Of a stretch of DNA of 64,000 nt, positions 8,952 through 17,512 are shown piece by piece. The stretch is from NCBI RefSeq assembly GCF_900100335.1, contig NZ_FNFE01000005.1, positions 248,001-312,000 on the forward strand. The letters run 5' to 3'. The notes beneath the pieces are model-generated. The model searched no databases and was not told the origin of the DNA. It saw only the letters and a list, made by a program, of their open reading frames with translations. This DNA comes from Natronorubrum texcoconense. Lineage in GTDB: Archaea; Halobacteriota; Halobacteria; Halobacteriales; Natrialbaceae. How positions within the stretch are numbered: the stretch's first letter is position 1; each line of letters begins with the position of its first letter. The position numbers were made by a program, and so were the translations under genes.

Positions 8952-10340
8952 ATGTCGGTAACTGACTTGTTCGATCCCAGGGGTATCGCGGTTGTCGGAG
9001 CCTCCGAAACGTCCGGAAAGATCGGCTACGAAGCCATGCAAAACGCGGTCGAGTTCGACGGCCCGGTGTACCCGGTTAACCCGTCGGCGTCCGGGACCAT
9101 CTTCGGCCGAGAGTTCGTCTCTTCGGTAACCGAGATCGACGGCGAGGTTGATCTGGCGCTGTGTTGCGTGCCGGCGCCGATCGTCCCGGACGTCATCGAA
9201 GACTGTGGTAAAGCGGGTATCGGCGGCGCAGTCGTCTTCGCCGGCGGGTTCGGCGAGGCCGGACCGGACGGTGAGGAACTCGAGGAGCGACTCATCGAGG
9301 CCGCATCCGAGGGGGACGTCGCGTTGCTCGGGCCGAACACGAGCGGCTTTCTGGTCCCCGAAGAGCATCTCTTCGCGACGTTCGCGACTGACGTCGACAC
9401 CATCCCCGCCGGCAACGTCGCTGTCGTCGCCCAGAGCGGCGGACTCGCGTACGCCATCGCGTTTCAGGCTGAAAATGAGGGAGTTGGCGTCTCCGCGATG
9501 GTTGGGCTCGGCAACCGCGCGAACGTCGGCTTCGAGGAGGCGATCGAGTACTTCGACGGCGACGCGAAGACCGACTCGATCGTCCTCCACGTCGAGGGGA
9601 CCGACGACGGTCGCGGCCTCCTCGAGACCTGCCGGCGCGTCGAGACGCCGGTCGTCGCCTACAACGTCGGCGAACAGGACGTCGGCGATTTCGCGGAGTC
9701 ACACACTGGGGCACTCACAGGCGAATACGAACTGTACGAAGCAGGATTCGCCCAGTACGGCGTGCCCACGGTCCGTACGTCGACGGAACTCCTCGATGCC
9801 GGCACGGCGCTTGCGTCGTCGCCACGACCGGACGGGCCGAACGTCGGCGTCGTCACGGCCCAGGCTGGCCCGGGGATCGCGATCACGGACCGACTGAAAG
9901 CGGCGGGGGCGAACCTCCCCTCGCTCACCGAGGAGACCCAAGACATCGTCGAGGAGATCCTCCCCGGAATCACGTTCTCGGCGAACCCGGTTGATACCGG
10001 CCGTCCGATGCCGGAGTTCGGCGACGTCGTCGCCGCCGTCGCTCGCGACGACAACATCGATATCGTTCTCGTCTACGAGCTTTACGAGGGCGGACTGGGG
10101 TATCCGACCGACACGCTTGCGGCCGTCGTCGACGAGGTGCAGAAACCGATCGTCTTCGCCAGCGGCGGCCCCGAGGCCGTCATCAACGAAGAGCTCGCCG
10201 AACTCGAGGCGCTCGGAATCCCGACCTTCACGGCGCCTGAACGCGGGGCGGACGCGGTCAGCGCGCTCGTCCAGTACGCCAAGCGCAACGCGGGGCCCGA
10301 CGCGGCCGTTGCGGGCGAGGAGGTGAGCGTCGATGACTGA
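8952..10340 (+). CDS. ADP-forming acyl-CoA synthetase, alpha (CoA-binding) subunit
   Basis: 462 residues. It begins MSVTDLFDPRGIAVVGAS, the Rossmann-like CoA-binding domain of the AcdA/Pat family. A succinyl-CoA-synthetase-like flavodoxin domain follows, and then a domain starting NVGVVTAQAG. His251 in ESHTGAL matches the phosphorylated His region of ADP-forming synthetases. The ATP-grasp part is a separate gene (10333) overlapping by 8 bases, so the enzyme is the two-subunit form. It interconverts acyl-CoA + ADP + Pi and acid + CoA + ATP. Next to aromatic genes it may activate an aryl acid (inference). A decayed paralogue lies at 23132. Confidence 0.9.
   Translation: MSVTDLFDPRGIAVVGASETSGKIGYEAMQNAVEFDGPVYPVNPSASGTIFGREFVSSVTEIDGEVDLALCCVPAPIVPDVIEDCGKAGIGGAVVFAGGFGEAGPDGEELEERLIEAASEGDVALLGPNTSGFLVPEEHLFATFATDVDTIPAGNVAVVAQSGGLAYAIAFQAENEGVGVSAMVGLGNRANVGFEEAIEYFDGDAKTDSIVLHVEGTDDGRGLLETCRRVETPVVAYNVGEQDVGDFAESHTGALTGEYELYEAGFAQYGVPTVRTSTELLDAGTALASSPRPDGPNVGVVTAQAGPGIAITDRLKAAGANLPSLTEETQDIVEEILPGITFSANPVDTGRPMPEFGDVVAAVARDDNIDIVLVYELYEGGLGYPTDTLAAVVDEVQKPIVFASGGPEAVINEELAELEALGIPTFTAPERGADAVSALVQYAKRNAGPDAAVAGEEVSVDD
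10319..10326 (+). promoter_or_regulatory. strong ribosome binding site inside the alpha-subunit gene
   Basis: GGAGGTGA precedes the beta-subunit ATG (10333) by six bases while still inside the alpha coding sequence, ensuring coupled translation of the two subunits. Confidence 0.7.
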
Positions 10341-11028
10341 CGCTCTCGAGGCCGCCCGCGACGAGCAGCGCTCCGCGCTGACAGAAGCCGAAGCGAAGGA
10401 GTTGCTCGCCAGTCGCGGGCTCTCCGTTCCGGACGGCGAGACGGTCACGTCGTCCGAAGAGGCGGTCGAGGCCGCCGAACGGATCGGTTACCCGGTCGTC
10501 GTAAAGGTCGCCTCGCCGGCAGTTCAGCACAAGAGCGAGTGGGGGAGCGGCGTCGGCGTAAACGTGAACCTCACGACCCCCGACGAGGTTCGGACGGCCG
10601 CGGTGGACATCTTCGAGGCGGCCGACCGCGAGGGGATCGACGCCGCGGTGTTCGTCGAAGAAGCCGCCGACCTCGAGGCCGGGCTCGAGGTGATCGTCGG
10701 CGGCACGCGAGATCCGTCGTTCGGCCCGACCGTTCTCGTCGGCCTTGGCGGGATTACCGTCGAGGTCCTCCAGGACACGAGCCACCGGATCGCCCCGATC
10801 TCGACCGCCGAGGCCGTCGCGATGACCCGCGAACTCGAGGCATCGCCGCTGTTCGACGGCTATCGCGGCTCTCCGGCGGTCGATCGGGAGGCCGTCGCCG
10901 AGGCGATCGTCACCGTTGGCGAGGTACTTGACGCGAACGAGGAGATCCGCGAGATCGAGATCAACCCGCTACTGGCGGAGTCGGATCGAGCGGTCGCGCT
11001 CGACGCGCTCGTCTCGCTCGACGACTGA
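10333..11028 (+). CDS. ADP-forming acyl-CoA synthetase, beta (ATP-grasp) subunit
   Basis: 231 residues, the length of AcdB-type subunits. It starts with TEAEAKELLASRGL and GYPVVVKVASPAVQHKSEWGSGVGVNV, the ATP-grasp nucleotide-binding core. It ends with EIREIEINPLL, the metal/nucleotide motif conserved in ATP-grasp CoA synthetases. It overlaps the alpha gene by 8 bases in another frame. Together they conserve acyl-CoA energy as ATP, common in archaea. The partner pairing is certain from arrangement; the acyl substrate is not. Confidence 0.9.
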   Translation: MTDALEAARDEQRSALTEAEAKELLASRGLSVPDGETVTSSEEAVEAAERIGYPVVVKVASPAVQHKSEWGSGVGVNVNLTTPDEVRTAAVDIFEAADREGIDAAVFVEEAADLEAGLEVIVGGTRDPSFGPTVLVGLGGITVEVLQDTSHRIAPISTAEAVAMTRELEASPLFDGYRGSPAVDREAVAEAIVTVGEVLDANEEIREIEINPLLAESDRAVALDALVSLDD

Positions 11029-11097
11029 CCGGCGGCTCTCGGCGTTGTCGCGTTCTCGAAAAATCGTCCCGCGGACGAGGATCGTTTCGATCGACTA

Positions 11098-11976
11098 TCA
11101 GTCGTCTTTCTGGCTCTTCTGAACGTTGACGTCCTCGAAGGCGAGGTCGCGTTCCGTGACGTCAACGGTCATCGCGCCGACGTCCTCGATCTCGGCGTCG
11201 ATGGTGTCGCCACCCTCGATCGCGCTGACGCCTTCCGGCGTCCCGGTGGTGATGACGTCCCCGGCTTCGATCGTCGCGCCGATCGAGGCGTACTCGACGA
11301 TGTCGGCGCAGCTGTAGATCATGCCGCCGGTGTTCTCTTGTTGCTTCGTCTCGCCGTTGAGTTGGAGTTCCATCTCGAGGTCGTGGGGATCGTCGAACTC
11401 GTCGGGGGTCGTGACGCAGGGACCGATGATGGTGAACGTGTCGTAGGACTTGCGGTTCGAGCGGTCCTGGTCGCCGCGAACGGAGACGTCGAGCAGGATC
11501 GTGTAGCCGAGAATAGCGCCCCAGACGTCGTCGGCGTCGATGTCCTTGACGTCCTCGCCCATGACGAAGCCGAGTTCGATCTCGTGGTCGACCCGTCGGT
11601 CGTTGAAGGGGAGTTCGATGCCGTCCTCAGGGCCGGCGACGCTCGAGGGCGCCTTGAGGAAGTAGCCCTTGTCCTCGATGGTGAACCACTCCTCGGTGAC
11701 GATGTCCTTGTCGGCCAGGGCCTCTTCGACGTGGTTCTCGTAGTTCAGCGGCGCCGCGATGACCTTCCCGGGGCGGCGGACGGGAGACTCGATGGTGACC
11801 TCCTCGCGGTCGTAGTCAGCGTCCTCACTTTCGTACTCGCTGGCGTCTAAGTCCTTGCGGGCGTATTCCTTGAGCGGGTCGTTCGTCTCGAGACCGAGGT
11901 CGTCGGTCACGTCGATGATGCCGTCGTCGTCGGTCAGGAGTCCGAGCCGATCGTCGTTGAATCTAACGAGTCGCAT
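11098..11976 (-). CDS. fumarylacetoacetate hydrolase (FAH) family protein
   Basis: 292 residues. I chose the ATG at 11976 (MRLVRFNDD) because the upstream ATG at 12003 coincides with an AT-rich promoter box about 25 bases away. The FAH fold is shown by KVIAAPLNYENHVEEA, the metal ligands around DHEIELGFVMG, and TTGTPEGVSAIEGGD. Family members hydrolyse fumarylpyruvate/maleylpyruvate or related 2,4-dioxo acids. With gentisate dioxygenase next door on the same strand, cleavage of the ring-fission product to pyruvate plus fumarate or maleate is the likely role (context inference). Confidence 0.9.
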   Translation of the reverse strand: MRLVRFNDDRLGLLTDDDGIIDVTDDLGLETNDPLKEYARKDLDASEYESEDADYDREEVTIESPVRRPGKVIAAPLNYENHVEEALADKDIVTEEWFTIEDKGYFLKAPSSVAGPEDGIELPFNDRRVDHEIELGFVMGEDVKDIDADDVWGAILGYTILLDVSVRGDQDRSNRKSYDTFTIIGPCVTTPDEFDDPHDLEMELQLNGETKQQENTGGMIYSCADIVEYASIGATIEAGDVITTGTPEGVSAIEGGDTIDAEIEDVGAMTVDVTERDLAFEDVNVQKSQKDD

Positions 11977-12218
11977 GGTAGACCCACTGCGATCCGACCA
12001 CATAAAACATCCTCTCTCGGTCTCGCACGTTCGAACAATAGTGAGGGATTGCGATCGGAACGGCGTCGCACCGCCTCCACGGTTTGGTAGGCTGTCCTCG
12101 GACCGATAACGGAAGGCGATCAGCCGATCCGATCATCATACGGTCTGCTGTACGTCGGTACAGGAGCGACCGCAGGACGAAACGCGGCCGCTCCGGTAAA
12201 ACGCTACAGCGAACCGTA

Positions 12219-12401
12219 TCAGTCGTTGGCGGCGATCTGGTCGTCGAAGACGGTGTCCGAGTCGAAGACGTTGCGACAGTCCTCACACACCATCTGTTGA
12301 TCCATCGCGTACTCCCAGAGTTTGCCGCCGCAGTCCAGACAGTCGAAGTGTGCCCGAACGAACGGACTGTGCTCCGCGTACGGATTCTCGAACTCTGCCA
12401 T
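12219..12401 (-). CDS. small zinc-ribbon protein, 60 residues
   Basis: 60 residues with two CxxC knuckles (CLDCGG and CEDCRN) spaced by about 18 residues, typical of CPxCG-like haloarchaeal micro-proteins that bind one zinc. The composition is acidic, as expected for a genuine halophile protein, and the ATG is preceded by an AT-rich stretch (TTTATTGG) about 25 bases upstream. It sits between the FAH-family and gentisate dioxygenase genes on the same strand. The function is unknown; a DNA- or partner-binding accessory role for the cluster is speculative. Confidence 0.7.
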   Translation of the reverse strand: MAEFENPYAEHSPFVRAHFDCLDCGGKLWEYAMDQQMVCEDCRNVFDSDTVFDDQIAAND

Positions 12402-12588
12402 ACGCGTACGGTACGTCCGCCGACCAATAAAGGATTCCCCATACCGATGATCTCGGGGACGGTGGCTCGAGCACGAGACGGGGAACGAAAACCACTATCG
12501 GGAGCGCGCCTGGGACGCGTAGTCACCGCTCGAGTCCGAGCGTCCATCGAAAAACGGACCGTGGCCGTGTGATCGCCGCCGTCAGTCG

Positions 12589-13674
12589 CTACTCGTTTGG
12601 CGCGGATTCGGCGTAGAAGTTGAACGCCTCGAACACGGGTCGGTCGGTCATGCCCAGGAGGATCGCTTCCTCGCCGTCCGGCTCGTGGCTGTGGAGTTCG
12701 TTCGGCGGGACCACGAAAATGTCCCACTGCCCCCACTCGAGGGTCTCGTCGCCGACGTGGGTGACACCCTCGCCCTCGATGACGAAGTAGACCTCCGTGG
12801 CATTGTGGAAGTGCGTCTCGGTGGCCTCCTGCAGAAGCTGCGCCCGGAACGACATCGTCGGGAACAGCGGCGCCTGGCCGTTCGCCGGGTTGACGTACGC
12901 CATACTGTAGCCGTCGTACGGGTCCGGCGTGGTGTTGTCGGCGCGCTGGCGCAGCGTCTCGAGGGTCTCGTCCCAGCCGAAGCGGTAGGGCGGGGTCGGA
13001 TCGCGGATCCCCTCGAACGGCCCCGGAATGCCGTCGCCGTTCGACTCGTTGGCGGGACGGGCCTGTCCGAACTGGGAATCCCAGTAGCCCTGGGTCTTCG
13101 TGACCGGCTGTCGCTCGAGTTCGTGGTTCTCGAAGACGTTCGAGGAGTTCAGCGAGTCCAAGATCAGCGGCAGATCCAGCACGTCGAGCCACATCGCGGT
13201 CTCGTCGGAGTCGTTGACGTGGTCGTGCCACTCCCACTGGGGCGTCGTAATGAGGTCGTTGTTCTCCATCGGGAACTCCTCGCCTGCAACGACGGTCTTC
13301 ATCTCCTCGTGGCCGTCGATGGTAAAGCGCAGGGCGTTGGCCCCGTGGCGATGGGAGGGCGCCGTCTCACCCGGCGAAACGGTCTGGACGCCGAGATAGA
13401 TCGTGTTCGAGATGGCGTTGTTCATTCCGGTGTTGATCGGGACCGCGACTCGCCGCTGGAACCCCGGCGGTAGTTCCTCGATCGGCATGTCCTCCTCGAC
13501 GTTGTCGATCGCCCGCTTGATGTCTTCCCACTTCCAGATGTCCGGCTCGAGATCGTCGTAGGTGTTTCCGAAGTCGTCCTCGACCTCCCACAGCGGCCGG
13601 AGGTTGTTCTCCTCGAGGATACTCCGGGTCTCCGAAGTCAGTTCGATACCCTCTTCGGGCTCCTGTTGTGCCAT
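12589..13674 (-). CDS. gentisate 1,2-dioxygenase family (double cupin)
   Basis: 361 residues from the ATG at 13674; an earlier ATG at 13701 falls in the TATA-like box GCATAAGT. Two cupin domains are visible. The first has SPGETAPSHRHGANALRF with the metal-binding His pair. The second includes EATETHFHNATEVYFVIEGEG with HFH and a downstream HSHE. This matches gentisate/1-hydroxy-2-naphthoate dioxygenases, Fe(II) enzymes that open the ring of gentisate to maleylpyruvate. Length agrees (about 340-370). The adjacent FAH-family hydrolase and FAD monooxygenase give a coherent aromatic route. Confidence 0.88.
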   Translation of the reverse strand: MAQQEPEEGIELTSETRSILEENNLRPLWEVEDDFGNTYDDLEPDIWKWEDIKRAIDNVEEDMPIEELPPGFQRRVAVPINTGMNNAISNTIYLGVQTVSPGETAPSHRHGANALRFTIDGHEEMKTVVAGEEFPMENNDLITTPQWEWHDHVNDSDETAMWLDVLDLPLILDSLNSSNVFENHELERQPVTKTQGYWDSQFGQARPANESNGDGIPGPFEGIRDPTPPYRFGWDETLETLRQRADNTTPDPYDGYSMAYVNPANGQAPLFPTMSFRAQLLQEATETHFHNATEVYFVIEGEGVTHVGDETLEWGQWDIFVVPPNELHSHEPDGEEAILLGMTDRPVFEAFNFYAESAPNE

Positions 13675-13697
13675 AGGTGTTACAACTGCAAGAATCG

Positions 13698-13705
13698 GCA
13701 TAAGT
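13698..13705 (-). promoter_or_regulatory. TATA-like box of the gentisate dioxygenase gene
   Basis: On the minus strand ACTTATGC lies about 24 bases upstream of the chosen ATG, consistent with a leaderless transcript and with rejecting the longer start. Confidence 0.4.
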
Positions 13706-13921
13706 GTGTTGGAGCACGAAGTCGAGAGGTTCCCTGTCGCGCGCAGACCCTACTGTGGGGCTACAGGGACAGATCGGCTCGCGTGGTCTCGTTGCGGTCG
13801 GTGATCGAGTCGACGTCGGGTCCTTCGCTCAATCGGAAGTGGCCGACGTTTGGAATCTTTCGAGAGGGTAGTACTGACCAAAAGGGAATGAATTTAGGTA
13901 TTCGCGCCACAGACTGTGAGT

Positions 13922-14245
13922 ATGGTACTAGAACGAGACCTCGAAGCGGTCACAGCGAAGCGAAACGACCTGCCATCTGCCGCCGACGTCTACGACGAGG
14001 GCGAGGACATCCCCATCGAGGACGTGTTCGACGACGCGTTCGTGCAGGCGCGGACCGAGTTCGAAACCTTCGACGAACTGGTCGCGGCCAGTCCCAGCGA
14101 GGCCGGCTCGGTTGAGGAATTCGAAAAGGTCTCTCACGGCGAGTGGGACGAGTTCGTCGCCGAGTCGACCGAGTTCGACGACGAGGAGGCGTTCGTGTTC
14201 GCCGCTCGTGATCACTGGGTCGCCAAGCGACTGCAATTGGTCTGA
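13922..14245 (+). CDS. conserved-looking acidic hypothetical protein, 107 residues
   Basis: Very acidic small protein starting MVLERDLEAVTAKR at an ATG; a GTG six bases earlier is possible. No known domain is recognised. It has a helical, non-membrane pattern and ends ARDHWVAKRLQLV. TTTAGGTA lies about 20-30 bases upstream, fitting a leaderless promoter. It sits on the plus strand between two minus-strand aromatic catabolism genes, so it is transcribed alone. Function unknown. Confidence 0.65.
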   Translation: MVLERDLEAVTAKRNDLPSAADVYDEGEDIPIEDVFDDAFVQARTEFETFDELVAASPSEAGSVEEFEKVSHGEWDEFVAESTEFDDEEAFVFAARDHWVAKRLQLV

Positions 14246-14473
14246 GCCGTATCGCTTTTCGCGCGTCGCGCGCGGCGCAGTCCGAATAGACGCGTCGTTC
14301 GGTCGGCGCTTTCGAGAACCGAGATGCGACTAGATCTGCTGCTCGAGGCGCTCGTATTCGCCGTTCGATCGAGCGACGCGTAAGCGACTGCTGTTCGGAT
14401 CGATGTCTCGAGCGACGTGAAGACCGCGAGCGCTCCTCGAAAGCGCGAGGAAAAAGCCGAACCGAGCGGATGC

Positions 14474-15709
14474 TCAGTAGTTACCGGTCGAGACGATCGG
14501 CGGCGCTTCGTGGGGGCCGTACGGCGCGTCGTCGAGCCACTCTCCGGCGACCTCGAAGTAGTCAGATAGCTCGGCCGCGACTTCCTTCCGGAGTACCGTC
14601 TCTGGATCGTCGCCCTGGAGATATTCCAGGGCCTGACCGGCCGCACTGAGGTTGAACTCGGCGGCCTTCTCGCGGCGCGCGGCGAACAGTTCGATCTCGT
14701 TGTGTGCAACGCCCTCCGTCGTGGCGTCGAGCGCGACGGAGATAGCCGAGGCTGCTTCGTCCGCATCGGGGACCCCGGAGTTCATCCCGCGAGCGCCAAA
14801 CGGCGCGAGCAGGTGGGCGGCCTCGCCGGCGAGCAGGACTCGGCGGTGCTCGTCGACGAAGGTGTCGGCCATCACCTGGAGGAAGTGATAGGTCGAGACC
14901 CACTTCAGCTTGTCCTCGTACTCCTCACCCATGATGTCTCGGACGAACTCCCGCATCTGTTCTTCGCCGCTGATTTCCCCGGGATCGTCGTCGCCGATAC
15001 ACTGGATGTCGAGGCGCCAGCCGCCGGTGAACGGAACGAGCAAGACGTTTCGACCGTCGGCCTCGGGCGCGTCGTAGTGGAACATCCGCTCGAGCCCGGG
15101 ATGGTCGTCCTCGATCGCTTCGTCCTCGACGTCGGCGATGATGAAGGCGTTCTCGGACTGATCGCCCTCGAAATTCGCACCGATTTCCTTGCGGACCTGC
15201 GAGCCGCCGCCGTCGGCGCCGACCAGGTACTCCGTCTTCCACTCGCGCCCGTCACCGGTCTCGACGGTGACGCCGTCAGGCGAGGAATCGACCGAAACGA
15301 CCTCGGACTCCCAGTGGATCTCGATACCGGCGTCCTCGAGCGCCTCGTGCATGTACCGCTCGGTGACGACCTGCGGGACGCTGGTGAAGTGCGGGATGTC
15401 ACCCGAGCCGCCGGGCGAGTCGTACGTCCGGTTGAACACCTCTTTTCCCTTGTAGAGTGTCCTGCGAGTCGGCCAGACGAGACCCTCATCGACGAGGTCC
15501 GTTCCGAGTCCGGGGCAGATCCGTTCGAACGTTCGAAGCGTCGCGCCATGGACGTAGATCGCACGACTCCCGTCCCGATCCCGGTCTTCGGGTTCGGCCT
15601 CGAGAATCGCCGTCTCGATTCCGCGCGCGTTCAATGCGAGTGCTGCCGTCATACCGACTGGCCCGGCGCCTGCAACTAGGGCTGGTTTGTCGTTCGTATC
15701 GCCGCTCAT
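14474..15709 (-). CDS. FAD-dependent aromatic monooxygenase (PHBH-like group A)
   Basis: 411 residues. The N-terminal dinucleotide fold reads VAGAGPVGMTAALAL, the DG motif is YLVGADGGGSQVRK, and the FAD-ribityl motif is RVLLAGEAAHLLAPFGARGMNSG (GEAAH in place of the common GDAAH). These define the p-hydroxybenzoate hydroxylase family. With gentisate dioxygenase nearby, the product should be gentisate or gentisyl-CoA, so it may be a 3-hydroxybenzoate 6-hydroxylase, a salicylate 5-hydroxylase type or a hydroxybenzoyl-CoA hydroxylase. Sequence alone does not decide. Its upstream region carries the TGGWCCA cluster. Confidence 0.88.
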   Translation of the reverse strand: MSGDTNDKPALVAGAGPVGMTAALALNARGIETAILEAEPEDRDRDGSRAIYVHGATLRTFERICPGLGTDLVDEGLVWPTRRTLYKGKEVFNRTYDSPGGSGDIPHFTSVPQVVTERYMHEALEDAGIEIHWESEVVSVDSSPDGVTVETGDGREWKTEYLVGADGGGSQVRKEIGANFEGDQSENAFIIADVEDEAIEDDHPGLERMFHYDAPEADGRNVLLVPFTGGWRLDIQCIGDDDPGEISGEEQMREFVRDIMGEEYEDKLKWVSTYHFLQVMADTFVDEHRRVLLAGEAAHLLAPFGARGMNSGVPDADEAASAISVALDATTEGVAHNEIELFAARREKAAEFNLSAAGQALEYLQGDDPETVLRKEVAAELSDYFEVAGEWLDDAPYGPHEAPPIVSTGNY

Positions 15710-15720
15710 TGTCGGTAGTG

Positions 15721-15769
15721 ATGGACCACGGTATCATAGTAGTTGTGGTCGTCCACTGTTTATGGACCA
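15721..15769. promoter_or_regulatory. candidate operator: paired TGGWCCA dyads upstream of the monooxygenase
   Basis: ATGGACCAC (15721-15729) and ATGGACCAT (15762-15770) lie 41 bases apart, four helical turns. Between them is GTGGTCGTCCAC (15745-15756), with the same GTGG...CCAC arms. The first copy is 12 bases upstream of the monooxygenase ATG, where a repressor could block initiation. Further copies lie at 15937, 16426 and 16474. Confidence 0.45.
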
Positions 15770-16425
15770 TTAGGTTACAAAAGTCGATGTTAGAGGTTTT
15801 AGCATTACGTTCAACGATAGCAGAGGATCGCTCAGAGTGTTTAAACATGCTCGAGACGAGAACACACCAGATGTAGATGCCGACGGTACCGTAACGGCCC
15901 GAAATCCACGATACCTGCGTGCGAGTGAGAATTTTCGTGGTCCAACAGTCGAGTTCCCGTCAGTCGTTCGCCACTGACTTTCGTCGGCAGCACCCGCGTT
16001 TCCTCACAGCGAACTAAACAGCGATGTCCGCAGAACACGACGGAGATGAGAAAGGGATAGTATCCAGTTGAAGTTGCGCTATTCCCCAACAGGTTGAATT
16101 ATGCCGTTCACCACACGCCTTCGGTGCCGCGACATCGAGCCAATAGTTGGCAGGGCACTCGATCCGTCACACGAATATTGCACACAGTACGTCTACCGGC
16201 GGTATCTCGGCAGGACGCGATCGGCAAACTGCCAAGCAGTACTATCGACAGTGACGGTTTCCGTCCGGCTGCACTGCTGTATACTCCGTAATCCATGCCA
16301 GGGTGAGGTTACAGTTATCGAGATAGGAAACTCATAGGTTACAAAGATCGTTCGAGCGCCAATTTAGTAAATGCTTGTAATGTTATTAGCCATATTAGTT
16401 GCAAACCCAACGGTATGAGGGGAGA

Positions 16426-16482
16426 ATGGTCCACGTTCGTCGATTTTTTACAATAGTACAATCGTCAATGAAGATGGTCCAC
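16426..16482. promoter_or_regulatory. second pair of TGGTCCA dyads
   Basis: ATGGTCCAC occurs at 16426-16434 and again at 16474-16482, 48 bases apart, resembling the pair at 15721/15762 in opposite orientation. A single related copy GTGGTCCAA lies at 15937-15945. No gene start lies immediately beside this pair, so its target is unclear. Confidence 0.35.
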
Positions 16483-16711
16483 GCTGAGACGGACCGAATA
16501 GTTGCGACAGGGACGGTATCAACCGTAAGCGAACGCAGCAAACGGGCTAAAGAGGGGGCCGTCGGCAATCAGCGCCATTGAGGGCAACTGCGCGGCGGAG
16601 TGCAGTCCCACGAAAAATCGGACGACCTGTCATATCGTCTGCTGTGACGATGTACAGGTGCAGTCGCAGAACGGTCACGTTGGCGCCGAAAATGACGTAC
16701 CGCAATCCGTC

Positions 16712-17107
16712 TCAGTTGTCGGTCGTGTCGAGCAGCACCGTACGGTCCGATCTCAAGATGACATCCTGTGCAACGCTGCCGAACAGCGCCTTTCCGGTCG
16801 GCGAGCGCTTTCGCCCGGCGAGGCTGATCACGTCGGCGTCGAGCGCCTCTGCCTCGTCCAGAATGTTTCGAACAGCGTCACCGCTTGATTGGCGGATTTC
16901 GACGTCGAAACCCGCCTCCTCAAGGCTGTCGAGAGCCACAGAAACCGACTTGAGATTCCTCGCGTCGGCCCCCTCGCCGTCCGCTCGAAAGACGTGATAG
17001 AGAACGAGATCCGTCTCATCCGTCTGCAATGGTAAGCTGGTAATCGACTCGACCTGTTCTTTCGCTCGTGTAACGTCCGTGTCGATGCTGACTAGTATCG
17101 TTGTCAT
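16712..17107 (-). CDS. universal stress protein (UspA family)
   Basis: 131 residues, one Usp domain. It starts MTTILVSIDTDVTRAKEQ and ends with the ATP-binding signature GRKRSPTGKALFGSVAQDV followed by VLL, matching the G-x2-G-x9-G(S/T) nucleotide loop approximately. Usp proteins bind ATP or signalling nucleotides and modulate stress responses or associated transporters. It stands alone between two non-coding stretches. No functional link to the aromatic genes is shown. Confidence 0.88.
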   Translation of the reverse strand: MTTILVSIDTDVTRAKEQVESITSLPLQTDETDLVLYHVFRADGEGADARNLKSVSVALDSLEEAGFDVEIRQSSGDAVRNILDEAEALDADVISLAGRKRSPTGKALFGSVAQDVILRSDRTVLLDTTDN

Positions 17108-17512
17108 GAATATCGCGGTTTGTGTCGTATTCTCTCGTTCTGCACGACCAATTCGTCTTTCGATCTGAATTTGGGTAGGAGGACTATTAATTCCCTGGAT
17201 TTACTGTCTCGCAACTGGCCCGTTCGCGAGGAGCGAACGGTGGCGGTCGTCACAGTGCCCTCAGAGAACACAGAGTACCAGCAGGAAGGCGACGGTGTTG
17301 CTTCGAAGAGAGCCCTTCGCGAATCATCGATTCGTGCAACCACGGAAATCACCGATTTCCGGACGACCAGGCACTCGGGCTGCTCCGCCTGTAGATTGAG
17401 TAACTTGTGAAATCGCCAGCGAGCAGTGTGACACGTATTGTTGGACGCCGTTCTCGACGCGACCACAGGTCGGTCGCAGTTGCTCTGTAGATCGGGACTG
17501 ACGACAGTTGTG
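17108..17512. other. non-coding stretch with one strong hairpin
   Basis: 405 bases without a gene I can support. The only clear structure is a perfect 8-base stem, CCGTTCGC/GCGAACGG (17220-17240), with a GAGGA loop. Confidence 0.5.
17220..17240. repeat. perfect 8-bp stem-loop
   Basis: CCGTTCGC (17220-17227), GAGGA loop, GCGAACGG (17233-17240). There is no T-tract after either side. Upstream of the Usp gene it could be an operator; alternatively it is a structural remnant. Confidence 0.4.

Larger units (their letters stand above)
15710..16711. other. 1-kb non-coding stretch with repeated regulatory-like motifs
   Basis: No supportable gene. Short open frames here are basic or Cys/His-rich, unlike haloarchaeal proteins. 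The region is richer in A/T than its neighbours around 16330-16480. It contains five TGGWCCA dyads and two exact copies of TAGGTTACAAA (15771-15781 and 16335-16345). It may be a regulatory region plus the remains of lost genes. Confidence 0.55.
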
